From: Bacillus sp. SB49
GTDB taxonomy: Bacteria; Bacillota; Bacilli; Bacillales; Halobacillaceae
NCBI RefSeq assembly: GCF_000469135.2
Contig: NZ_CP048117.1
Location: 2,021,501-2,085,500, forward strand
Direction of reading: 5' to 3'
Length of the DNA stretch: 64,000 bases
A model generated the notes under the pieces. That model saw only the letters and a list, made by a program, of their open reading frames with translations. It was not told the origin of the DNA and searched no databases. A program made the position numbers and the translations under genes. Of the stretch, positions 1-8,429 are shown piece after piece. Each line of letters opens with the position of its first letter. Positions within the stretch are counted from its first letter, which is position 1.

Positions 1-144
1 GTAATAGATATTTACTTCATGATCGAAAACGTGAAGGGTGCGGAACCCGATATCAAAGGACTGCTCCACCCCGACACGCTCATTCATAATCCTGCGATTC
101 TGCTCCAGCTTCATGACAATCGGCGTCTTTTGTTGTTCAGGCAT
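1..144 (-). CDS. spoVAF: SpoVAF, N-terminal 48 residues (truncated by window edge)
   Basis: This gene runs leftward out of the window, so only the first 48 residues are present. The readable end (SFDIGFRTLHVFDHEVNIYY) is like the conserved start of SpoVAF/GerA-family A subunits, where a similar stretch precedes the first cytoplasmic domain. An AAGGAGA ribosome binding site lies just before the ATG. It is the last visible gene of the spoVA operon, 23 bases after spoVAE. In Bacillus, SpoVAF is an inner spore membrane protein that aids germination. The identity rests mainly on operon position and this short match; SpoVAEA, which is absent here between spoVAE and this gene, is the main alternative. 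Confidence 0.75.
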   Translation of the reverse strand, partial: MPEQQKTPIVMKLEQNRRIMNERVGVEQSFDIGFRTLHVFDHEVNIYY

Positions 145-167
145 CACTTCATCTCCTTGCTATAGCA

Positions 168-518
168 TTATCCTTTCGGCTTAAAAAACACAGCGACAAT
201 GAATCCGAACAGGATGGCAGAAGCGATCCCGGCAGATGTCAATTCAAAGATTCCTATGGCAATTCCGATCAGTCCGTGATCCTCCGTCTGCTCCATTGCC
301 CCGTGCAGGAGGGAGTGCCCGAAGCTCGTAATCGGTACGGTCGCCCCTGCGCCGGCAAATTCAATTAAGTTATCATAAAGATCGAAGGCATCGAGGACCG
401 CCCCTGCTACAACAAAAGAGGACATAACGTGTGCGGGCGTCAGTTTAAATACATCAAACAGAATTTGTCCAATGACACAAATGCCTCCGCCCACCAGGAA
501 AGCCCACAAAAAAGTCAT
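168..518 (-). CDS. spoVAE: Stage V sporulation protein AE (SpoVAE/SpoVAEB), DPA channel membrane subunit
   Basis: A 116-residue, very hydrophobic protein with about three to four membrane spans. It carries the [15 protein letters not shown] segment that it shares with SpoVAC, so the two are paralogues. In Bacillus these proteins form the inner-membrane channel that moves Ca-dipicolinate into the forespore and out again at germination. Its ATG overlaps the end of spoVAD by four bases (ATGA), which implies translational coupling. The length matches the usual SpoVAEB of about 116 residues. Confidence 0.95.
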   Translation of the reverse strand: MTFLWAFLVGGGICVIGQILFDVFKLTPAHVMSSFVVAGAVLDAFDLYDNLIEFAGAGATVPITSFGHSLLHGAMEQTEDHGLIGIAIGIFELTSAGIASAILFGFIVAVFFKPKG

Positions 519-1528
519 GACGGTTCCCCCTTTCCTAATACGACGGCATGTGCGATGCCAGGTATCGATTCTTTCTGCTGAATCATCATCGGGTTCATGA
601 GGGCACCCGTTGCTACAATAAGGACACGCTTATACTTACCTGCTTTTAAATCCTGAACAATTTTTCCGTAGGTAACGACCGCGGAACAAGCGCACCCGCT
701 TCCCCCGGCAAAAACCGGCTGGTCACTGTGATAAACGAGATTACCGCAGTCCTTATGAACATCTGATATGTCGTACCCGTCCTGCTTCATTAAATCACGA
801 AGGATCGGAGTACCGACAGACGAGAGGTCTCCTGTTGCAATCAAGTCGTAATCCGAAGGCATCCTCCCCATATCTTCTAGATGTGTCTTAATCGTATCCC
901 AGGCCGCAGGAGCCATCGCTGAGCCCATATCGAACGGATCCTTGATGCTGTAATCCATGACTTTCCCGATAGTGGCCGCTTCCACCTTCACCTCCGAAGG
1001 GACTCTGGAAAGAATGGCCGCGCCGCTGCCTGTCACAGTGAACGTCGCGGTTTTCGGCTTCTGTCCTCCGTATTCTGTCGGATACCTGAACTGCCTTTCT
1101 GCTGTACAGTTGTGGGAACTGACGGCCGCCAGCACTTGGTTCGCATAACCGGATTCCACAAGAGCTGCTCCGGTTGCCAGCGTCTCCATACTTGTCGAGC
1201 AAGCTCCAAACATTCCGATGAGCGGAATCCCAAGCTGTCTCGCCACATAGTTTCCTGTCACGTTTTGGTTCAACAGATCCCCAGCCAGGAAGAGGTCGAT
1301 AGCGGATTGATCGACACCAGCTTTCTGAAAGGCTGTATGAACAGCTTCCATCATCAGTTTTCGTTCTGCGAGTTCCCAGTTAGCTTCTCCGCAGTGCAGC
1401 TCTTCATGAATAATATCGAATGTTTCTTTCAGGGGGCCTTCCCCTTCCATCGGTCCTACAGATGTTCCGGTCGACTGGAGGTAGACGGCATCATTGAAAG
1501 ACCACGATTGCTTTCCTGTTTTTCCCAT
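515..1528 (-). CDS. spoVAD: Stage V sporulation protein AD (SpoVAD), DPA-binding subunit
   Basis: A 337-residue protein of thiolase-like fold. It includes the [14 protein letters not shown] segment where beta-ketoacyl synthases keep their nucleophilic Cys, and a late [18 protein letters not shown] motif. SpoVAD is known to bind dipicolinic acid and is thought to work with the SpoVAC/SpoVAE membrane proteins rather than as an acyltransferase. An AGGAGGTAAACATT leader gives a strong start at 1528. The gene sits 12 bases after spoVAC and overlaps spoVAE, as in the B. subtilis operon. Confidence 0.97.
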   Translation of the reverse strand: MGKTGKQSWSFNDAVYLQSTGTSVGPMEGEGPLKETFDIIHEELHCGEANWELAERKLMMEAVHTAFQKAGVDQSAIDLFLAGDLLNQNVTGNYVARQLGIPLIGMFGACSTSMETLATGAALVESGYANQVLAAVSSHNCTAERQFRYPTEYGGQKPKTATFTVTGSGAAILSRVPSEVKVEAATIGKVMDYSIKDPFDMGSAMAPAAWDTIKTHLEDMGRMPSDYDLIATGDLSSVGTPILRDLMKQDGYDISDVHKDCGNLVYHSDQPVFAGGSGCACSAVVTYGKIVQDLKAGKYKRVLIVATGALMNPMMIQQKESIPGIAHAVVLGKGEPS

Positions 1529-1540
1529 AATGTTTACCTC

Positions 1541-1999
1541 CTAAAATATAATCGACCACAAATAACGAATGATTCCCAGCACGTAAGCAGAAACGACACC
1601 GAAGACGATGACGGAACCCGCAAGCTTAAATAAGTTCGTAGCAACGCCGAGCACCAGTCCTTCCGATTTATGTTCCAAGGCTGCGGAAGTGATGGAGTTG
1701 GCGAAACCCGTAATCGGCACGGCAGAACCCGCTCCTGCGAATTGTCCGAGTTTATCATAGACACCAAAACCCGTCGCCAGCGCAGCGAGTAGAATAAGCG
1801 TCGCCGCGGTGGGATTCATTGCATTCTCTTCTTTAAAGTCAAACCAATGCACATACATCTGGCTGATCAGCTCACCAAAGACACAAATGAGCCCTCCTAC
1901 GATGAAAGCTTTGAGGCAATTCATGACGATGGGCGGTTTGGGCTGATACGTTTTACTTACCTTTTCAAAGTTCTTCTCGTTCATCGTTTGCTTTTCCAT
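1541..1999 (-). CDS. spoVAC: Stage V sporulation protein AC (SpoVAC), DPA channel
   Basis: A 152-residue protein with a hydrophilic N-terminus followed by several membrane spans. The GQFAGAGSAVPITGFANS segment is the SpoVAC/SpoVAE signature. SpoVAC is reported to behave as a mechanosensitive channel for DPA release in germinating spores. An AGGAGG site lies eight bases before the ATG at 1999. The gene is 18 bases after spoVAB and within the single operon that starts at the sigma-G-type promoter at 3063-3091. Confidence 0.96.
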   Translation of the reverse strand: MEKQTMNEKNFEKVSKTYQPKPPIVMNCLKAFIVGGLICVFGELISQMYVHWFDFKEENAMNPTAATLILLAALATGFGVYDKLGQFAGAGSAVPITGFANSITSAALEHKSEGLVLGVATNLFKLAGSVIVFGVVSAYVLGIIRYLWSIIF

Positions 2000-2017
2000 G
2001 ATGTAACCTCCTGATGC

Positions 2018-2428
2018 TCATTTAACGAATATAATCCATTGAAACAAGGAACCTGCTATTTTCCCCAGCACTAACGCCATTAATAACGTAAACAAAAAGC
2101 CATCTACTCCTATGCGCTTGAACAACAAGGGAAATACGTTCAACACTTCTGTCAATGCAGCAGCGAGCATCCCGATGAATATGCCATGGAAGAGACCCCA
2201 AATTATGATTCCGACCAGAGACATATGGACAGGCACGTCTCCAAAGGATAAATAGATGCCGCAGAAAACACCCAGGATAATAGCGGTCTCGTAAACACGG
2301 AGTTTGGATTGCGACCGGCTCAACTGCATCAGCCGGGGAACGATTCCAAGCACCGTCAGAAAAGCGACGAACCCTGTCCCGACCGCGATGCCCGCAGCTA
2401 GACCGATCAATATTTCAATGATCCACAT
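2018..2428 (-). CDS. spoVAB: Stage V sporulation protein AB (SpoVAB)
   Basis: A 136-residue integral membrane protein starting MWIIEILIGLAAG, with about four to five predicted spans. I chose the ATG at 2428 rather than the upstream in-frame start at 2524, because it gives the usual SpoVAB length (about 140), begins directly with the first span and has an AAGGTGG site upstream. It overlaps the end of spoVAA by 14 bases. SpoVAB is needed for DPA uptake into the forespore, but its exact role in the complex is not known. Confidence 0.92.
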   Translation of the reverse strand: MWIIEILIGLAAGIAVGTGFVAFLTVLGIVPRLMQLSRSQSKLRVYETAIILGVFCGIYLSFGDVPVHMSLVGIIIWGLFHGIFIGMLAAALTEVLNVFPLLFKRIGVDGFLFTLLMALVLGKIAGSLFQWIIFVK

Positions 2429-3029
2429 CCTGTTTTTCCACCTTATTTTCTTTGATGGCCACATAATGATCGAGGTCTTCCTGATAATTGAAAATCTCCA
2501 CTTCCATTGGACTCGGTTCTTCATTAAACCGCTTCTGGAACCAGTGGTTGAAGAAGAGGATCATACCGACCCCCAGTCCTATGGAATATGGAACCTGGAT
2601 CCACAACGGGTGCTCTTCCTCTTCTCCTGTCAACATAAAGTGAAGCTTCTGCTGAACGGATTCCATGCTGACATCGTAGTGAAAGTTCATGATTGCCATC
2701 GCTGCACCGATGAATAACAAAATCCAGATTCCTGCGATCAATAATGGTGAAGGTTCTTTCTTTCGATCCTCTACATGGACTACGCACTGGCTCGGTCCAA
2801 TCATTTCGATCTCAACGTCCGGATTTCCGGCTAGTATTTGTTCGATGACCATGAATGAGTCGATCACCACGATATTCTGATCCTCTTTAGTAACCTGATG
2901 AAGTTCCATGTGTTCGACTTCTTCCAAGTGACGTCCGGGACCCACGACCCGCGCGATATCCGAGAGGCGGATGACCGCACCGGGCGGGACATAAATCGAC
3001 TGCTTCATGCGGATATAGATCGGCGTCAT
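2415..3029 (-). CDS. spoVAA: Stage V sporulation protein AA (SpoVAA)
   Basis: A 204-residue protein, starting MTPIYIRMKQS. It has a soluble N-terminal domain of about 110 residues and then two membrane spans near residues 115-135 and 165-185. The ATG at 3029 is chosen because GGGAGGCGA lies just upstream and because the family is about 206 residues long; a longer reading from 3089 would overlap the promoter. First gene of the spoVA operon, which equips the inner spore membrane with the DPA channel. A sigma-G-like promoter is found 34-62 bases upstream. Confidence 0.94.
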   Translation of the reverse strand: MTPIYIRMKQSIYVPPGAVIRLSDIARVVGPGRHLEEVEHMELHQVTKEDQNIVVIDSFMVIEQILAGNPDVEIEMIGPSQCVVHVEDRKKEPSPLLIAGIWILLFIGAAMAIMNFHYDVSMESVQQKLHFMLTGEEEEHPLWIQVPYSIGLGVGMILFFNHWFQKRFNEEPSPMEVEIFNYQEDLDHYVAIKENKVEKQDVDH

Positions 3030-3062
3030 ATCATTCGCCTCCCTGGATTGATTTGTTGCACT

Positions 3063-3091
3063 TATTATGTGTGTGTTGGGTGAAATCATAC
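3063..3091 (-). promoter_or_regulatory. Sigma-G-type promoter of the spoVA operon
   Basis: Read on the minus strand, a GTATG element (3087-3091) is followed after 17 bases by CATAATA (3063-3069). This fits the forespore sigma-G pattern (GHATR, 17-18 bases, CATNHTA). Its place 34 bases before spoVAA agrees with sigma-G control of spoVA in B. subtilis. Confidence 0.8.
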
Positions 3092-3121
3092 AGAATCACC
3101 GAGATGAGGGTTTGGACAAAC

Positions 3122-3153
3122 AAAAAAAGACTGCACCCCACTGGGTACAGTCT
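3122..3153 (-). terminator. Rho-independent terminator after sigF
   Basis: On the minus strand AGACTGTACCC and GGGTGCAGTCT form an 11-bp stem (one G-U pair) with a four-base loop, followed by seven T. It begins at the sigF stop codon and separates the spoIIA operon from spoVA. Confidence 0.9.
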
Positions 3154-3899
3154 CAACTTGTATCGGTCATCGTTTCTTTCATGTCTGCGAGGATCTTTTT
3201 TTCCAATCTCGAGACCTGAACCTGAGAAATTCCAAGACGTTCTGCTACTTCCGTCTGCGTCTGGTCTTTATAGTAGCGGAGATAGATGATCAACCGCTCA
3301 CGTTTATCCAGTCTGCTCATGACATCCTGCAGGGTAAGGTGGTCAAACCAATTGTTATCCTCTTCTGCAATTTGATCGACAAGCGTGATTGGATCTCCTT
3401 CATTCTCATAAACCGTCTCATAGATCGACTGCGGCGAGCGCCCTACTTCTTCTGCCTGAACAATTTCTTCTGTTGTAAGTCCAAGGGCATCGGCGAGTTC
3501 ATTAACCGTAGGAGAGCGTCCGTTCTCTTTGAGCAGCTCTTCTTTCTTCGCACGCACCTTATGATTAAGCTCTTTCAGACTCCGACTTACTTTCACACTC
3601 CCGTCATCCCTGATGAAACGCTGGATTTCCCCGATTATCATGGGTACGGCATATGTGGAGAAACGGACATCATAGCTCAAATCAAATTTGTCGATCGATT
3701 TCAAAAGTCCGATGCATCCGATTTGATATAAATCATCCTGGTCATATCCCCTGCGCAAATAGCGCTGCACGACAGACCAAACGAGCCTCGTGTTCTTCTC
3801 GACAAGGAAATCTCTCGCCTTATGATCCCCGGACTGACTCTTCTTTATCAAGTCTTTGACATCTTTGTCGGACAGACGTTCCTTTGTCGTATCGCTCAT
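3153..3899 (-). CDS. sigF: RNA polymerase sigma-F factor, forespore-specific
   Basis: A 248-residue sigma-70-family factor. Region 2 (DDLYQIGCIGLLKSIDKFD), region 3 and a C-terminal helix-turn-helix of region 4 (TQTEVAERLGISQVQVSRLEK) are all present. It directs the first forespore gene set after the asymmetric septum forms. The ATG at 3899 follows GAGGGA and lies 10 bases after spoIIAB; an earlier in-frame start at 3926 would overlap spoIIAB and lacks a site. It is held inactive by SpoIIAB, encoded next to it. Confidence 0.98.
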   Translation of the reverse strand: MSDTTKERLSDKDVKDLIKKSQSGDHKARDFLVEKNTRLVWSVVQRYLRRGYDQDDLYQIGCIGLLKSIDKFDLSYDVRFSTYAVPMIIGEIQRFIRDDGSVKVSRSLKELNHKVRAKKEELLKENGRSPTVNELADALGLTTEEIVQAEEVGRSPQSIYETVYENEGDPITLVDQIAEEDNNWFDHLTLQDVMSRLDKRERLIIYLRYYKDQTQTEVAERLGISQVQVSRLEKKILADMKETMTDTS

Positions 3900-3909
3900 T
3901 CGCAGTCCC

Positions 3910-4350
3910 TCAATTACATAGAGCACGGGAGGAGGTCAATTGTTTCGTCATACGAATCGTTGTCCCCATCCCCGGCTCTGATGTAATATCGACTTGGTCC
4001 ATGAAGTTCTCCATAATTGTAAAACCCATCCCCGACCTTTCCCACTCGGGTTTTGAGGTGTATAAAGGTTCTTTCGCCATATCGATGTTCTCAATGCCGC
4101 GCCCACGATCCTGGATAATTAATTCAATCTCTTCCCCTTCAATAGCGCAGGTTAAAAGAACTTTTTCATCCGCTTTCTCTTCATACCCGTGAATAATTGC
4201 ATTGGTTACGGCTTCTGATACGACCGTTTTAATATCCGTCAGTTCTTCCATCGTCGGATTTATTTGACTGATAAAAGCTGCTACGGATACACGCGCCAGA
4301 GATTCGTTGGCACTGATACTCGTGAATTCGATGGTCATTTCATTTCGCAT
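3910..4350 (-). CDS. spoIIAB: Anti-sigma-F factor and serine kinase SpoIIAB
   Basis: A 146-residue GHKL-fold protein. The N box ([12 protein letters not shown]), G1 box (DRGRGI) and G2 box ([11 protein letters not shown]) are intact, so it should bind ATP. In B. subtilis it binds sigma-F and phosphorylates SpoIIAA on a serine. The start MRNEM matches the B. subtilis protein's MKNEM. It overlaps spoIIAA by 16 bases, so the two partners are probably made in coupled amounts. Confidence 0.98.
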   Translation of the reverse strand: MRNEMTIEFTSISANESLARVSVAAFISQINPTMEELTDIKTVVSEAVTNAIIHGYEEKADEKVLLTCAIEGEEIELIIQDRGRGIENIDMAKEPLYTSKPEWERSGMGFTIMENFMDQVDITSEPGMGTTIRMTKQLTSSRALCN

Positions 4351-4700
4351 GATGCCACCCCCAGTACCTCAAGCGCAGTCGCTTCGTCCTCAACATGCTT
4401 CATGATTTTAAACATTCCCGACATATCGAACAGTCGTTTCACCTCAGGACGTATGGAACAAAGCATCATTTCATTCCCTCTCGCCTGAACCTCTTTGTAA
4501 CGGCCAAGCATTACTCCAAGTCCGGAGCTGTCCATAAAGGACAACTTCTCTAAATTGACGATTACATGTTCGACTCCGGGATTCTTTAAATGTGTCTGCC
4601 ACTTCTCTCGAAGCTGGGTAGCCTCATGATGATCCAACTCTCCATCCAGACGAACAAGCAATACGTTTTCATTCACAGCAAATTGTACACGAAGACTCAA
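4335..4700 (-). CDS. spoIIAA: Anti-anti-sigma-F factor SpoIIAA (TTG start)
   Basis: A 121-residue STAS-domain protein with the MDSSGLGV motif that holds the serine phosphorylated by SpoIIAB. Unphosphorylated SpoIIAA frees sigma-F in the forespore. I place the start at a TTG (4698-4700) because a strong GAGGAGG site lies eight bases before it and the protein then begins [10 protein letters not shown], in line with the usual length of about 117. An upstream ATG at 4733 would add 11 residues without a ribosome binding site. The C-terminus overlaps spoIIAB. Confidence 0.93.
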   Translation of the reverse strand: MSLRVQFAVNENVLLVRLDGELDHHEATQLREKWQTHLKNPGVEHVIVNLEKLSFMDSSGLGVMLGRYKEVQARGNEMMLCSIRPEVKRLFDMSGMFKIMKHVEDEATALEVLGVASCEMK

Positions 4701-4740
4701 GTGGTTCCCCTCCTCATACGATATAAGAGTCACACTAAGA

Positions 4741-4769
4741 CTTTCGTATTTTCCACCTCTATTTCCTGC
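4741..4769 (-). promoter_or_regulatory. Sigma-H-like promoter of the spoIIA operon
   Basis: On the minus strand GCAGGAAAT (4761-4769) fits the sigma-H -35 pattern RNAGGAWWW exactly, and 12 bases later TACGAAAG (4741-4748) is a partial match to RNNGAAT. It lies about 40 bases before spoIIAA. The B. subtilis spoIIA operon is sigma-H and Spo0A dependent; I did not see a clear Spo0A box. Confidence 0.65.
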
Positions 4770-4795
4770 ATGAAAACAATACTAGCCCAAAAATG

Positions 4796-5971
4796 CTAAA
4801 ACCTCTGAAAGCTCGTCAAATTCCTCCAGGAACGCTCCCACAGTTCAAGAATACTCGCTCTCTTTACTGGATCCTTCGTTTCAAGACGCACTTTAGCCAC
4901 TTCCTTCCCGTCTTTCTTAACGGCTACCCACCCCATGTGCGTCCCTTTATCCATAGGAATGTCGACCTGTCCGCCCTTCTTCAATTCTGTCTGGTAATCG
5001 GCTTTCTTTTCATTCTTTTTCTTTAATACAACCACGTCTTTCTCAGGATACAGCTTAATTTGACGCGGTTTCCCTCTTGTTTCCGTCACCACGTCCATTG
5101 CTTTATCCTTGGAATGGAGTTTGACAGCTTCATACTGTCCAAAACCATAATCTAAAAGGCTTGTAATATCCGCGTTTCTTTTCTTTGGATTTTCAGCACC
5201 CATGACCACCGCAATCATATGCATCCCGTCCCTGGTAGCAGATGCAGTCAAGCAGTACTTGGCCTCTGATGTATAACCCGTTTTCAAACCATCCATGCCT
5301 GGATAGGACTTGATCAATTTATTGGTATTAACAAGCCAAAATTCCTGATCTGTACCTTTTCTTAAGTAATCTTCATATATTTTCGTATAGTTCGTCACTT
5401 CTTCATGAAGCAGCAGTTCTCTTGCCATGACAGCCATATCATGTGCCGTGCTGTAATGACCCTCTGCCGGTAGACCGGTTGGATTCTTAAACTGGGTATT
5501 CTTTAATCCAAGATCCTTGGCTTTCTCATTCATCCGGTCAACAAACGCCTTTTCACTGCCGGCAATTCTTTCTGCCATCGCTACACTGGCATCGTTTCCA
5601 GAGGCTACAGCGATTCCTTTCAGCATTTCCTCCACCGTCATTTCTTCTCCTTCTTCAAGGAAGATCTGCGATCCCCCCATGGAGGCGGCATGTTCACTGA
5701 CTCTTACTTTTTCGTTGAGTTTAATACCACCGGTCTCTAATTCCTCCATGATCAAAAGCAGCGTCATAATTTTCGTCATACTGGCAGGCGGCAGCTGTTT
5801 GTCCGCATTTTTATCGTATAGCAGCATTCCGCTGTTTTTTTCCAAAAGTACAGCGGAATTCGCTGATTGAGTGATGTCGGAAGCTGCTTTTTCCTCGGCA
5901 AAGGAAACCGTTCCCGGCATGACAGTCAAAAGAAAGAAAACTGCGGCGATCGTACCAATCAATTTTCGCAT
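4796..5971 (-). CDS. dacF: D-alanyl-D-alanine carboxypeptidase DacF (PBP, S11 family)
   Basis: A 391-residue penicillin-binding protein with a signal peptide (residues 1-25, cleavage near VSFA-EE). The three active-site motifs are present: SMTK (S64-K67), SGN (124-126) and KTG (230-232). A beta-rich C-terminal domain (PBP5_C-like) and a probable amphipathic tail follow. DacF trims cortex peptidoglycan stems in the forespore. I take the ATG at 5971 with GGAGG eight bases upstream; a TTG at 5977 is too close to that site. No terminator separates it from spoIIAA, so some read-through into the sigF operon is likely, as in B. subtilis. Confidence 0.96.
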   Translation of the reverse strand: MRKLIGTIAAVFFLLTVMPGTVSFAEEKAASDITQSANSAVLLEKNSGMLLYDKNADKQLPPASMTKIMTLLLIMEELETGGIKLNEKVRVSEHAASMGGSQIFLEEGEEMTVEEMLKGIAVASGNDASVAMAERIAGSEKAFVDRMNEKAKDLGLKNTQFKNPTGLPAEGHYSTAHDMAVMARELLLHEEVTNYTKIYEDYLRKGTDQEFWLVNTNKLIKSYPGMDGLKTGYTSEAKYCLTASATRDGMHMIAVVMGAENPKKRNADITSLLDYGFGQYEAVKLHSKDKAMDVVTETRGKPRQIKLYPEKDVVVLKKKNEKKADYQTELKKGGQVDIPMDKGTHMGWVAVKKDGKEVAKVRLETKDPVKRASILELWERSWRNLTSFQRF

Positions 5972-6003
5972 AAACAAGACCTCCCATTGGCTTTAAGTGC
6001 CCC

Positions 6004-6032
6004 TATTCTTCCCTTACCAGCATCTTCTATAC
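6004..6032 (-). promoter_or_regulatory. Possible sigma-F promoter of dacF
   Basis: On the minus strand GGGAAGAATA (6004-6013) matches the sigma-F -10 pattern GGNRANAMTW fully. GTATA (6028-6032) lies 14 bases upstream, one to two bases closer than usual. dacF is a sigma-F gene in B. subtilis, which supports the call; the spacing weakens it. Confidence 0.45.
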
Positions 6033-6170
6033 ATAAGGGAAAAAATACTGCACAAATACAAACAACGCCCCCGCAGAGACGTTGAAAATAATATGGAAGG
6101 TTGTAGATTGGGAAATTAAAGAAAACGTGATTTTCACTACAGAAAACAAAAGAACGATAAGCTGAAAACG

Positions 6171-6200
6171 ATAAAATCCCGGCACTGCCTGCCGGGATTT
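6171..6200 (-). terminator. Rho-independent terminator after pdp
   Basis: ATCCCGGCA and TGCCGGGAT form a perfect 9-bp stem (6176-6184 with 6190-6198) around a five-base loop, followed on the minus strand by TTTTAT. It ends the deoB-punA-pdp operon. Confidence 0.88.
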
Positions 6201-6203
6201 GTT

Positions 6204-7505
6204 TTACTTGATGATGTTATGAATCAGCTTTGGTTTAGAAACTTTTTCTTGTGCGATTGTGTACGCTTCCTTCACTTTATCAATGGAGTCTTGAGGAGTT
6301 TCAACATCACTCAACAGAACAACCAGGGCCTCTCCAGCTTTTACTGGATCACCAATTTTTTTCTTCAATGTAATTCCTACTCCATGATTAATCTCGTCAT
6401 CTTTGGTCGCACGCCCCGCACCAAGGTACATGGCAGCAATACCGATTGACTCTGCATCAATGGCAGCGATATATCCCGCTTCCTCCGCCTCGACCGCGAC
6501 TTCGTATTTTGCTTTGGGGAGCAGATCAAGATTATCAATCATAGAAACGTCTCCCCCCTGTGATTCTACAAGGGTACGAAGGGATTGGAATGCCTTCCCG
6601 TTCTCAATATTTTGCTCTAAGGCAGCATAGGCATCCTCATAGGAGGCAAATACTTCTGCAAGAACCGCCATATGGGAAGCGATTTCCAAGGAAAGCTCCC
6701 GTAAATCTTCTACTCTTTTACCTTGGAGGATTTCTGCAGCTTCTTTAATTTCATTGGCATTACCCACTTCAAATCCAAGCGGTTGGTTCATATCGCTAAT
6801 TACTGCGACTGTTTGTCTGCCAAGATTATTGCCGATATCCACCATCTCACGCGCGAGCGCCTCAGAATCTTCCAATGTTTTCATGAATGCTCCGGAACCG
6901 GTTTTCACATCGAGCACAATACTATCCGCACCGGATGCGATTTTCTTACTCATAATAGACCCTGCAATAAGGGGAAGGGAGTTCACGGTACCTGTCACAT
7001 CACGAAGAGCATAAAGCTTTTTATCGGCAGGAGCAAGGTTTCCAGTTTGCCCCGCTACTGCTAATTTATGTTTGTTTACGTTTTCAATAAAGCGTTCTTT
7101 TGTCATCTCGATTTCGAGACCCTCTATAGATTCGAGTTTATCCAGCGTACCACCGGTATGACCCAGTCCGCGTCCCGACATTTTCGCAACCGGTATCCCT
7201 ACGGAAGCTACGAGCGGTCCAACAATGAATGTAACCTTGTCCCCTACACCACCGGTGGAATGCTTGTCCACTTTCTTGCCATCTATGGCGGAAAGATCGA
7301 TCGTTTCTCCTGAATTTACCATAGCCTGTGTCAATGTTGCTGTTTCCTCCGGCGTCATCCCCTGGAAATAAATAGCCATCGTTAGTGCAGAAGCTTGATA
7401 ATCCGGTATCTCGCCTTTTGTATAACCATCAACGAAAAATTCAATTTCTTCTTTCGTCAATTCTCCACCATCGCGTTTCTTAACGATCACATCATACATA
7501 CGCAT
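6204..7505 (-). CDS. pdp: Pyrimidine-nucleoside phosphorylase
   Basis: A 433-residue member of the thymidine/pyrimidine-nucleoside phosphorylase family. The KHSTGGVGDK phosphate-binding motif, the MSGRGLGHTGGTLDKLE signature and the C-terminal PYNP lipoyl-like domain (GVGITLKKKIGDPV) are present. It splits uridine, thymidine or deoxyuridine with phosphate to give base and (deoxy)ribose-1-phosphate. AAGGGTGG precedes the ATG at 7505. It is the last gene of the salvage operon; DeoB downstream in the pathway turns the pentose-1-phosphate into the 5-phosphate. Confidence 0.97.
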   Translation of the reverse strand: MRMYDVIVKKRDGGELTKEEIEFFVDGYTKGEIPDYQASALTMAIYFQGMTPEETATLTQAMVNSGETIDLSAIDGKKVDKHSTGGVGDKVTFIVGPLVASVGIPVAKMSGRGLGHTGGTLDKLESIEGLEIEMTKERFIENVNKHKLAVAGQTGNLAPADKKLYALRDVTGTVNSLPLIAGSIMSKKIASGADSIVLDVKTGSGAFMKTLEDSEALAREMVDIGNNLGRQTVAVISDMNQPLGFEVGNANEIKEAAEILQGKRVEDLRELSLEIASHMAVLAEVFASYEDAYAALEQNIENGKAFQSLRTLVESQGGDVSMIDNLDLLPKAKYEVAVEAEEAGYIAAIDAESIGIAAMYLGAGRATKDDEINHGVGITLKKKIGDPVKAGEALVVLLSDVETPQDSIDKVKEAYTIAQEKVSKPKLIHNIIK

Positions 7506-7545
7506 CTCGCATCCACCCTTTACTTTTTAGGAATTAGAATTATCA

Positions 7546-7576
7546 GCGGTGCTCTCAACACAGGCAGGAGCACCGC
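7546..7576. repeat. Intergenic hairpin between punA and pdp
   Basis: GCGGTGCTC (7546-7554) and GAGCACCGC (7568-7576) are a perfect 9-bp inverted repeat with a 13-base loop in the 87-base gap between punA and pdp. No T run follows on either strand, so it is not a standard terminator. It may be an mRNA processing or stability element that lowers or uncouples pdp expression. Confidence 0.75.
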
Positions 7577-7592
7577 AAATGTTTAAATGCTC

Positions 7593-8414
7593 TTAAGCCG
7601 GAAGACCACGAAGAAGATCTTTAACAAAACCGAGGAAGTCTTCCCTTACCTGTGCTGTCGTATCGATCACTTCGTCATGGGTCAGGGGCTGGTCAAGAAT
7701 GCCCGCTGCCATATTAGAAATACAGGAAATGCCTAGTACACGCATCCCGGAATGGTTCGCTACCATTACCTCCGGCACCGTTGACATACCGACAGCATCT
7801 CCACCAAGTGTACGGAGCATGCGGACTTCTGCACCGGTTTCATAGGCAGGTCCGGTATTTCCGACGTAAACTCCCTGCTGAACCTTAAGATTAAGGCGCT
7901 CTGCCGATTGGTGTGCGTGTTGGATCAAGTCACGGTCATAAGCTTCCGACATATCCGGGAAGCGGGGCCCAAGATCCTCATCGTTCGGCCCGATCAGCGG
8001 ACTATTTCCCATATTATTGATATGGTCCGTAATAATCATCAAGTTGCCAGGCTGGAACGTTTCGTTAATTCCACCAGCCGCATTCGTGACGAACAGCGTC
8101 TCAACGCCAAGCTCCTTCATAACTCTGACAGGGAAGGTCACCTGCTGCATGCTGTAGCCTTCGTAATAATGGAAACGGCCCTGCATAGCGATTACCTGCC
8201 TGCCCTCAAGCTCTCCAATCACGAGTTGTCCTTTATGTCCGGACACCGTCGATTCTGGAAAATGTGGAATTTCCTTATAAGCGATTGTGACGGGGTTTTG
8301 AATTTCGTCAGCCAGAACACCCAAGCCCGATCCAAGAATAAGTCCAACGGTCGGTTGATGAGTTAACTGCTCCCGTATAAATGATGATGCTTCCTTGATT
8401 TTCGTTTGAACCAT
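7593..8414 (-). CDS. punA: Purine-nucleoside phosphorylase (trimeric type)
   Basis: A 273-residue PNP of the trimeric (mammalian-like) class. Visible motifs are the phosphate loop LILGSGLG, the GRFHYYEGY segment, VTNAAGGIN, the purine-site segment GVYVGNTGPAYET and EVMVANHSGM. It converts guanosine and inosine (and the deoxy forms) to base and pentose-1-phosphate. It lies 15 bases after deoB and upstream of pdp; in B. subtilis the orthologue is called pupG or punA. A signal-free cytoplasmic enzyme with the usual length. Confidence 0.97.
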   Translation of the reverse strand: MVQTKIKEASSFIREQLTHQPTVGLILGSGLGVLADEIQNPVTIAYKEIPHFPESTVSGHKGQLVIGELEGRQVIAMQGRFHYYEGYSMQQVTFPVRVMKELGVETLFVTNAAGGINETFQPGNLMIITDHINNMGNSPLIGPNDEDLGPRFPDMSEAYDRDLIQHAHQSAERLNLKVQQGVYVGNTGPAYETGAEVRMLRTLGGDAVGMSTVPEVMVANHSGMRVLGISCISNMAAGILDQPLTHDEVIDTTAQVREDFLGFVKDLLRGLPA

Positions 8415-8429
8415 GTTTTCTACTCCCCT

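Noticed and set aside
1112-1633. Plus-strand open frame of 173 codons over spoVAD and spoVAC
   Set aside because: It is antisense to two well-conserved sporulation genes and shows no motif or start signal.
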